Source of the DNA: Neelides folsomi
Lineage: Eukaryota; Arthropoda; Collembola; Neelipleona; Neelidae
Reading direction: 5' to 3'
Assembly: GCA_034687125.1 (NCBI GenBank)
Contig: JAQGBZ010000586.1
Span: 1-29,325 of the forward strand
DNA: 29,325 nt
Each line of letters opens with the position of its first letter. The stretch's first letter is position 1. Shown here one piece after another: positions 21,111 through 29,325 of the stretch. Both the position numbers and the translations under genes were made by a program. The notes beneath the pieces are model-generated. The model was not told where the DNA came from and ran no database searches. It saw nothing but the letters and a program-made list of their open reading frames with translations.

Positions 21111-21428
21111 TTTATTAGCATTTTAAAATAATTAATTGAACTCTGACACAATATAATCTAAAAAAATAATTTGTTATGAAAGGTATGCCTAGCATCTAAA
21201 TACATAAACATATTATGGCTTTAAAGATAATAAAGATATAAAGATACTAACCATTTGTATTTGAATATCCATTTCAAAATACTAGGTTCATACCTTCTTA
21301 TGCATAAGAAGAATTATGTATAAATAATATTGAATTATACACCTTCGACCCTTTTGTAAAAAAGGTAAAACAACTACGAATAAATGAATAATCCCTAAAT
21401 TACATTTTCATAGGTACAAAGTTGAATT

Positions 21429-21431
<3 letters not shown>

Positions 21432-21461
<30 letters not shown>
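21432..21461. repeat. TA dinucleotide microsatellite
   Basis: About 15 uninterrupted TA units lie between the Cav2 3' end and the small membrane gene. They are missing from the second copy of the surrounding block. Confidence 0.95.
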
Positions 21462-21465
<4 letters not shown>

Positions 21466-21670
21466 CTTACCTTTATACATATCTATTGTATTATTTATAT
21501 GTATATTTAAAATATATATTTATACTTTTTTTTACTAACCTTTATCATGCTTTGGCTTCACTCATTTAAATATTATTGAATCCTCATCTCTTCAATAGAA
21601 CTATTAATTCAAAAACTGTGAAATAAAATTGTTATCGCCAAAGAAAGAAAGAAACCTTTATCTTGTCAAA

Positions 21671-22262
21671 ATGTATTCAATAATTATGGACGTATTTCGG
21701 ATCTTTACATTTAAATACGAAGAAACTAAACATCAAATTCTTCGCCGAATAAGACACACTACATTGCATACAGAAATTAAAACGTTGAAAATTTTTGCGC
21801 TTCTAATTATTTCACTGGTTCTGGTTGGTTCAAACTCGAAAGAAGATGGTAAGACTTCATTTTTATTATAATCAATAATGTAATATTTGGAAATTGTGTT
21901 TAATTTGGATAATTCGCAAAAAGATAGTTAAATTCCAAATACTTCAATATTTATAGGAATTTAGTTAATTATTTGTGAATTTAATTAATTAAGGGAGCCT
22001 GGATAGTCCGAATTTGTCTTGGAGAATTGACTACGCTGTTATCGTCCTCGGGGTCTGCTTCATCACTGGGAGCTTTATAGTAGGACTTTCCATATTCTTC
22101 ACGGCTTATTTCACTACCTCTAAAATATGTAATACTGCCGCTCGGGGGTGCAAAGATAGAAAGATAGAAGTGATAAAACAACACACCCCTAATAATGATA
22201 ACCCCAAAGTATCGTTTACGTATACATTGTGTAATATTGGAACGATTAATTATAATAAATAA
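21671..22262 (+). CDS. Small membrane protein, two exons, unrecognised
   Basis: Exons 21671-21848 and 21994-22262 join in phase 1 (GAAGATG|GTAAGA to AATTAAG|GGAGCC) to encode about 148 aa. The N-terminal 40 residues are polar and basic, followed by a hydrophobic segment (IFALLIISLVLVGS) that may be a signal anchor or first membrane helix. A second, longer hydrophobic segment (VIVLGVCFITGSFIVGLSIF) comes after the splice junction, then FTAYFTTSKIC and a hydrophilic tail with CKDRK. Two helices with a short loop would make a small hairpin membrane protein. I do not recognise the family. The gene sits 660 bp behind Cav2 on the same strand, and its first exon is also found, damaged, at about 23270-23361. 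Confidence 0.55.
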
Positions 22263-22757
22263 AATTAAATAAATAACATTTTTAATGATAATTTATTTTC
22301 AAGAAAAATTTAAAAAGATTACAATATGGCCACAATTCACTCAATACAATAGCCTATATGTATTTACAATAATATTACTTATAATTAGTGTAAGATATGT
22401 ATGCATATATTATATTAAACTTATTGATTATCAATTAAATATTTAAATAAGTTTTCTTCAAATTAGTATACTAGATACGCTATACCTATACTTGACTAAC
22501 CAAATACCGTGGGATCACTCATCAAAGTTTAGAATTGTATTTTTTTCCTTTTTTAGGTTTTTGTTTAAATAATAAAGTATCCCAAAAGTGTAATGAAAAA
22601 TAGACGGATTATTTTTTAACTAGCGATTCTCTACAAAATTGGTATTTTATTTAATCGTAATGAATTAGTTAAAAGACGAATCAATCTCTTAATCATTTTT
22701 ATTAACGTAATTTAAATTATTTAAACAAACTCTGTTATATTATATTAATAAATTATC
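22263..22757. other. AT-rich intergenic region
   Basis: This is the 3' flank of the small membrane gene (AATAAA near 22257) followed by AT-rich sequence in which I see no gene, RNA or strong regulatory site. Confidence 0.5.
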
Positions 22758-23360
22758 TTCTAGTTAAATTCTCACAAATGATTAACAATAAATTTGAATG
22801 TAGCCAATATAACTTTTAAAATATTTAATTAGATTTTAATCCATAGTACTTATTTAGATTATGATACAAGGTATGTGGCAAAGTGAATTTATTTAAATTA
22901 TTTAATAAAATGTTTGGCTATTCGTTTGGAAAACCTCGGAAAAAACAAACCTCAAAAAACAAAATCAATTCTATCAAAATTTCTATTCAGTTTATTAACA
23001 TCTTAAAATAATTACATTGAACTCTGACACCATATAGTCAAAAAATTTTTAATTTATTATTAAAGGTATGTCTAGCATCTATATTCACATATTATGGTAT
23101 ATATAAGATATTTACCATTTGTATGTATTTGAATACACATTTCAAAATAGGTACATGGCTTCACTCATTCACATTATATTGAATCCTGAACCTCTAAAAA
23201 GAACTATTAATTCAAATACTAATATTTAAAGTTAATTGTGATAGTAAATTAAAAAAGAAATCTCAATCTTATCAAAATACATTCAGTAATTATGGATGCA
23301 TTTCCGATCTTTACATTTAAATACGAAGATGCTAAAAATCAAATTCTACACCATGATTGA
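22758..23360. repeat. Duplicated block, copy 2
   Basis: It is homologous to copy 1 (21011-21740), beginning with a TTATGATAC leader shared with copy 3 and followed by the same ordered motifs. It ends in the broken exon 1 of the small membrane gene. The TA microsatellite is absent, so the microsatellite grew in copy 1 or was lost here. Confidence 0.65.
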
Positions 23361-23361
23361 T
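23270..23361 (+). pseudogene. Fragment of the small membrane protein gene, exon 1
   Basis: The sequence corresponds to the start of the gene at 21671, but its ATG has become ATA (ATACATTCAG instead of ATGTATTCAA). The next in-frame ATG reads MDAFPIFTFKYEDAKNQILH and stops at TGA near 23360. The hydrophobic segments and exon 2 are missing. The block has been copied and degraded. Confidence 0.65.
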
Positions 23362-23379
23362 TGCTAAAAATAAATAATC

Positions 23380-23525
23380 TTCATGTTAAATTGTCACAAA
23401 TTACTAACACTATTTAGATTATGATACTAGTTGTGTGGTAAAGAGTATTTATTTAATAAAATGTTGGTTATCCCTTTGAATAAACTAATCTCGATAAATA
23501 AAATCCTATTCTATAAAACTCACTT
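23380..23525. repeat. Duplicated block, copy 3 (short)
   Basis: The leader (GTTAAATTGTCACAAATTACTAACA, then TTAGATTATGATAC) and the TATTTATTTAATAAAATGTTGG segment repeat those of copy 2 about 550 bp earlier. Similarity fades after the equivalent of the CTATCAAAAT stretch. Confidence 0.5.
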
Positions 23526-24057
23526 TTTATTGGCATAAATAATTAGTTTACAATTATTTAAAATTAAACGTAAATGTCCTGTACTGGATTTAACATCATG
23601 GTTAAAGTAAAAACGTTCCTAGGTAATTTGATGAATTGGTCGGAGTTAAAAAATGCGACTTCTCCCGCGTTGTTCTCTACTTCAATAAACTCCAATGTCC
23701 AATTGCAAATTCCTATCCAAACCAAAATTCACTTGAAATTGAAGAGTTAAAAAGACACGTCGCAATTTTACGTTTTACTTTTAAATACGCTTAAAAATTC
23801 ACTAACGTTAATTCCAATTAGCTATGTCAAGCCCATTGATTCTAGCAAGCTCCTTTTCTAAGTCAAAGGTCAAACTGACCCTTCAACTCACTCACCATTT
23901 CAAGTCTCGTTATTAAACTCAATCTCCAATTCTACTTTTGTTTTTATTAATAATTTGAAATCAAGTAAGTTGGAATTAATTTTATACACTTTAATTAAAC
24001 TAATTAAAACAAATTATGTAATTCGAGTTAAAATTACATTTAAATATTCTAGGTTGA
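23526..24057 (+). promoter_or_regulatory. Probable promoter, 5' UTR exon and leader intron of the N4BP2-like gene
   Basis: No coding sequence is supported. A consensus donor, TCAA|GTAAGT at 23965, and an acceptor, ATTCTAG at 24052, suggest a noncoding first exon ending at 23964 and an 88-bp leader intron, with the start codon six bases into exon 2. The 23640-23780 stretch is slightly less AT-rich and may hold the promoter. Confidence 0.4.
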
Positions 24058-27000
24058 ATGATGGAAGGAGAAATGTTCGAAAAGGGAGAGAAATCTCCTC
24101 CTGTTGCTTTCCTCATGGACAAATTCCCCGAATTGGGTCCTCAGCTCTGCTATGAAATACTCTCACAAGTTGGTGGTGATAGTGAGTTAAAATTAATTAA
24201 ATTAAATAAATTCAACATTCTCACTTCCCAGTATCTTTAATTTTTAACCCAAATTGATAATTATTTTAAAATTAAATAAAAATTTTATACGAAAATAAAA
24301 TAAAATACCAATTGTAAGCAAAACTATAATATACTAATTGTAAGTAAAAAATAATACATGAATCGTAATAAAATTAATGTAATAATTGTGATTAAAAATA
24401 ATATTAAAATAATTATTTTAGTCAAAAAAGCAATGGAGATTCTCGGTGTTCAATTTGACGAAGATGAAGAATCGCTTTTAGCAGCTCAACTCGCATCGCT
24501 CTCAGTCACTTCATTCGATTCTCACTTAACTCATCTCACGCCCAAACCTCTTTCAAAGTCAAAATCAAAATCTCCAGTCAATTTCAATGTCAATTCCCCC
24601 TCCCCTGCAGCTCCTCCGCCCTCCCCCTCCCATCAAGAAGAAGAATGGACCGTGACAGGCCCAAAGAAACGGAAAAATAATTCTCGGCCCAAATCGGCCG
24701 AACCAGAAGAGAATTCGTCCGTGCCAAGCAAGTGGAATCGATATGATCCTTCAACGCGGTCATATCGGTCCGGGAGCAAAAGAGATTTCGTCAAAGGACT
24801 CAAACAATATTTGGAATTTGCACATGTGAAAAAAGTCCTTTGTGTGATTTCTCCCTTGATTTCCCCTGTGGAGTTCAAGACGCTGGTCATCTTGAGAGGT
24901 TTTCCCGGGAGTGGAAAATCATACTTGGCTTCAATTTTGTACGATGCATCGGCGAATGGTGCGGTTTTGGCTGCAGATGACTATTTTTTACATGGGAACG
25001 AATATCGGTTCAATCCCAAGTTGCTCCCTTCTGCTCATGATGGATGTCGAGAAAGGTGTGAGATTGAAATGAGGAAAGCAACTGCTTTGATTGTCATTGA
25101 TAATACAAATACTCAGCTGTGGGAATTTGTGGGTTATGTCAAGTTGGCCCTTCAGTTTGACTATTATGTCCAAATTCTCGAACCGGAAACGTCGTGGAAA
25201 GAAAACCTTACCGTTTTGGCTGAAAAAAATGTTCACGGGGTGCCAAAAGATGCAATTAGGAGAATGTTGCAGAGATATGAAAGAGTTTCATTGCAAGCTG
25301 TTTTGATGGAAGCAAGTGGAGGAAAAATGTAAAAATGATTTATAATATTTATTTAATATTTATTTAATATAGGATATTTAATATATAATTTATGTTATCC
25401 CATATTAATTAAATAGACAATTTAAATTAACTAAACTAAAGTAGATAATAATTACTGATTTTTTAGAGATTCACAACCACAGGAAGAACTCGGAATCAAA
25501 AAATATGAATCAGTGAATCAAAAATTTCAAGTTGATAATCAACCAGGTAAATACATTTAATTACAATTAATTAAACAACTGATTTGTGAAAAAAATACTA
25601 AAGGACTTTTATTTAAGTTAACTTACTGTTAATATATGGCAATAGAAATCATGTCGATGATTTAAGTGAATTATAAATTATAAAATTTCTATAAAAACAT
25701 TATATATATGAATCCTAATGCTATATGTTTCCATAAATAAGAATAGTAAGAATTGAACAATTCTCATATTTAAATACTACTTATCAACATTAAATCTTAA
25801 TATACTTACTAAATTAGCTTTAATATTTTTGTAACATTTTACTAATTATTAATTGTATTAACTTTTTAATAAGTTCCAAAATCCCCATCTTGGAAACGGA
25901 TTTTTGGTTCAGCAGAAGCTTCACCCGATAAGTCAATGATGAGTTCAAAAGTGGAAGAAGCTTCAACTCCAACAACAAAGAACAAAATGAGGACCCGAAC
26001 CGAAGAAGAAATCAACGAAGAAGCGATGAGTTTCGTAAATGAATTAAAAGCAGCTCTACAAGGCGACGATGAACCGAGGAAACCTCCAACTCCTAATTTC
26101 AAAGGTTCCCGAAATTCACTAAATTCTTCACCAATCGCAGGAGTCAAATTCGATGATTCGGACGATGAACCAACAGATCGTTTAGTTTTAGGAGATCGAC
26201 GTCAAAATCAATCCCCACGTGGGAATTACAATCCGATGGCTGGAGGAAGTTTGTTCGAGCTCAAAAATAATGATTTTGAAAGTAATTATTGGAGTCAGAT
26301 TACAAAAGATGATAAGAAAAATGAAAGAGATAAAAGTGACCGATTTGATAAAAATGAAAAATTTGATAAAACTCGCGAACTTGGAGCAACAGCTTTAGAT
26401 TTTGAAGATTTTGAAGATGAGCTTTTGGACGCTGAGTCTTTGGGAGCTGTCGGAGGGGCCGTCGGAGGTCAGCGAACTTTCCGTCCTGTTGATGAAGATT
26501 TGGAAGTCCAATTCGACGAAGACGAAGATCGGCGTGTTATTACACCCGATATTAATTATTTCGACGATGGAGCCATTGGTGGGGAATTTTCAAGTTCATT
26601 TGAACATTTGTCAAAACTTTTCCCTCTCGTCCCACGCCCTGAACTTACTGAAATTTTTTCCAAATGCAATGGAGACCTCAATTGGTCAATGGACATTTTA
26701 CTAGAAAATGGTTATGCCATGGACGACACGGTTAACATAATCCCGCCACATTTAAATACCCAGCCGATTGATTCACCGTCAGCTGCAGCTTATCAGAAAA
26801 AATGCGTCAAATTTTCAGAGAATTTTATTACACATCCGAGTCATGAAGAATTCCCGGATTTAAGCGCCGAACTTCCGGGATTTGATTCTCCCGCTGTGGC
26901 AGGACCGTCGCGGAAAATAGCTCCGCCGAATCAAAGCTTCCTCACTGGCCAAAAGGACGATGAGCTATTTGAAGCGATTGATGGAGCCGATTGGTTCAAT

Positions 27001-28763
27001 TTGGATATTTCAAAGGATCTCGTCACTGATTTGCTCAATTCGTATTCAAATCCTTTCCCTTCGTTGGATTTCAATTCCCTTTCGTGTTCACAGAGGAGAA
27101 TCAAAGTCCCGCCGAAATTGGGATTCAAAATTTATAAATTATTTATTTTGAACATTTTGCAAAAAATGATGGACGGGTGGGAAGACGCGTCGAATGAAGA
27201 AGATAATTCTGTTCAAGTTTACGCTCCGTACGAAAATTTCGGAAGGTCGGAGGAAGAAAAAAGAAGCATTGAGGAAACTTTAATTAAAGATGAACTCTAC
27301 GCTTTCCAGTTAAGCATTTCGCCTCCGGATTTAAATAAAATAATGGAATTGGAAACGAGATTGAATGCGTTGGAATCGGAAAAAGCTGCACAGCGAAGAT
27401 CAGAAATCCAAATGACTCTGGCGAAGAAATTAAGCTTGGGGAAATTGAAATCGGGATTCCCGGCACTTCATGAAAAAAACGTAGAAGAGATTTTCTACAG
27501 AAATGGGGGGAAGTATGATGTTTCATTGAGACAACTCATAGCCATGCATAAGGATTATTACGTGCCTGAAGCCATTTCGGATACATTTTTTGGAGCAAAT
27601 ATTATTATGAAAGAAGCAATTGATAAAGAATTAAATGTAAGAACAACTATAATCATTCCATTATTAATCTTTAATTATCTTAGCTATTATCATTAATTAT
27701 CTTTAAATTAATATATGGTAGTTGTAGTTGTAATTATAATTATGAAATTATTGAAACATTTTAATTTTAATTTGGATTTTTTGGGCTGTTTATAGGCATT
27801 AACTGAAAGTACGAGCGAATACACAGAAAAATATCATGACGTTGAAGATATGCAACATTATGAATTAAGACTGAGAGCTATGCGACATAGCGATCTAAAG
27901 AAACAATATGAAGTGAAATCTTATGAATCTTTAAAATCATCACTGCCAGGAGTTGCTTCGTATTATTCACAAATGGTAAAATCTTTTGATTAATATTCTA
28001 AACTCTAATTAAGAAAATATTTTGTAATTAGTTACATTACATCAATTACATTAAATTAAGTGTTTGATAGCAATTTGTGTAAATTTTAAAATTAGGCCAA
28101 GCTTCATGGTGAGAAAATGCGTGAAGCGAATCGTTTAGCTGCCAAACGTCTTTATGGGGATTATATGAGGAAAAATCCAGATTCAACTACGCTCGATTTG
28201 CATTTCTTTTACGTTACAGAGGCTATTGATATTACTCAATACTTTTTATGGGTGAGTTAAAGGATTAATAAAATTTTATAATTAATTTAAAATAAATTGG
28301 GTTTAATTAATTTAAAATGTATAGGCTTTAATTAAATTGTCTTGTAATTTTAACTTTTTTTCCAAAATAGTCAAAGTACAATCAAATGATAGCAAAGGGT
28401 CAGAAACGGATTGATGTAAAAATCATAACTGGGAAGGGGAACAACAGCGAGAATGGAATTGCTAAAATTGAACCAGCAATTCACGATTTGCTTAGAAAAA
28501 ATAATTATGCGTAAGTTTAAACCTTTACAATTAACATTAAGTGATTTATACCTTTACATTAAGTGATATTTTAACTAATGAGTTAATTAATGTTGATCAA
28601 AAATTAATATTTTCGGAATTGTTATACAATTTACTTAATTTCTAGGTTTGTTCGCATGAACGGGTATTTCAATGTGAATTTGTGGTTGAACAAACCGCCA
28701 TTTTCCGACTATTACAAAGCAAATGATGGTCAAGTGAGGAAATTGAAAACTCCATTCCAGTGA
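24058..28763 (+). CDS. N4BP2-like protein: CUE, polynucleotide-kinase-like P-loop, CUE-like, DUF1771 and Smr domains
   Basis: Eight coding exons join in phase: 24058-24181, 24422-25328, 25467-25546, 25874-27636, 27796-27975, 28096-28251, 28371-28510 and 28646-28763, giving about 1,155 aa. Domains in order: an N-terminal CUE (about residues 16-54, FLMDKFPELGPQL, split by intron 1); a Ser/Pro-rich linker; a P-loop kinase of the N4BP2 type with Walker A GFPGSGKS (201-208), AADDYF and VIDNTNT; a long charged region; a second CUE (about 610-653, LSKLFPLVPRPELTEIF); a third CUE-like helix bundle (about 895-928, LKSGFPALHEKNVEEIF); a DUF1771-like helical segment (about 963-1040); and a C-terminal Smr domain with LDLH (1051) and TGKGN (1090). 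CUE domains bind ubiquitin. In yeast Cue2 and worm NONU-1, the CUE-Smr combination cleaves mRNA at stalled ribosomes. Human N4BP2 has a CUE, kinase and Smr layout. In the Smr motif, Asn replaces the usual His after TGxGN. The start MMEG is preferred because it just precedes the CUE. Confidence 0.9.
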
Positions 28764-29325
28764 AAATCCCCTTCCTAAAAGTGATGTGATTCAGAGAAAC
28801 GATGTCTGTGACATACTCAATTACCTTCATCTTATTTGTTTACCTAAATACTACATTTAAAATCACCCATGAATTTATAATCATAATGAGCAAACTAAGT
28901 CGAAATTTGTTAAATTACCTTAAATGAAAACGATATTAATTATGATTCGAATTGTTGCATGCAGATATTTAGATTATTAATTATTATAATATATTATACT
29001 TGTTAAATATAGATATTACATATTACCTTTAATACAGGTATATTTAAGCTTATAATCGCCAATAAATGAAATAAAATGATTTATTATATAGTCATAAATT
29101 TTATTAATTAATCAGCATTATGAATTCATTAACTGTAGTAATTATCATTATTTATAAAGTGCCAAATGTATTGTTTAAATCAAGTGATCAATAAGTCAAT
29201 TAATCTTTTTTTTATTTTTTCATAAATATCGACATCGATTGCCATTTAATAATAATAATAATAAAATGTTCATTTATTCAATTTAGTATAATAATACATT
29301 GATATATAGAAATTAGGATAATAGA
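28764..29325. other. 3' UTR of the N4BP2-like gene and AT-rich flank
   Basis: AT-rich sequence with possible poly(A) signals (AATAAATGAAATAAAATG near 29061) and a short AAT trinucleotide run near 29248-29263. I see no gene. Confidence 0.55.

Larger units (their letters stand above)
21011..21740. repeat. Duplicated block, copy 1 (Cav2 3' flank through exon 1 of the small membrane gene)
   Basis: This block matches about 22880-23360 in order: the TTTATTTAAATT segment, GAAAAAACAAACCTC, the CTATCAAAAT stretch, TTGAACTCTGACAC, GGTATG(C/T)CTAGCATCTA and finally the coding start of the small membrane gene. Copy 1 holds extra material, including the TA microsatellite, that copy 2 lacks. Confidence 0.7.

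Noticed and set aside
22014..22262. Second exon of the small membrane gene as an independent gene
   Set aside because: It lacks an ATG and joins exon 1 in phase with good splice sites.
1..29325. tRNA, rRNA, CRISPR array, or transposon with terminal repeats and transposase
   Set aside because: No cloverleaf-like sequence, rRNA-like block, regular spacer array, or transposase or reverse transcriptase motif was seen on either strand. The repeats present are local duplications.

Overview
The window is AT-rich animal DNA with many short GT-AG introns, typically 90-350 bp. It suggests an arthropod: the largest gene is an insect-type Cav2 (cacophony) calcium channel, and a collagen IV alpha-2-type NC1 domain and an N4BP2-type gene flank it. 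A non-insect hexapod such as a springtail would fit, but that is only a guess. No database search was possible; all gene models are hand-built from splice sites, reading phase and remembered family motifs.

Layout. (1) 198-519: apparent last exon of a gene that starts left of the window. (2) About 1150-9760: an array of three decaying units, each holding a plus-strand 'stalk' gene pointing at a minus-strand lipocalin-like gene. Stalk genes share a signal-peptide exon and small coiled-coil exons but end differently. Copy 1 (1563-3276) ends in a collagen IV NC1 domain with no Gly-X-Y collagen. Copy 2 (5861-7130) ends in an unrelated glycosylation-rich domain. Copy 3 (about 8505-8590) is one exon remnant. 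Of the lipocalin-like genes only 9726-8831 looks intact; 5210-4210 and 8384-7849 carry nonsense codons and frameshifts. (3) 10780-21010: a complete Cav2 alpha-1 gene in 21 exons (about 1,707-1,737 aa) with all four domains, an EEEE filter and the beta-subunit (AID) site. (4) 21011-23525: a repeated block spanning the Cav2 3' end and a small two-exon membrane-protein gene (21671-22262). (5) 23965-28763: an N4BP2-like gene (about 1,155 aa) with CUE, P-loop kinase, two further CUE-like, DUF1771-like and Smr domains.

The most unusual feature is the left array. The same secretion-plus-coiled-coil module is joined to a collagen IV NC1 trimerisation domain in one copy and to an unrecognised ectodomain in the next. 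This looks like exon shuffling that produced non-collagen NC1 proteins, followed by partial decay. Cav2 and the N4BP2-like gene are ordinary conserved genes with some local peculiarities, such as a DDWW C-terminus on Cav2.
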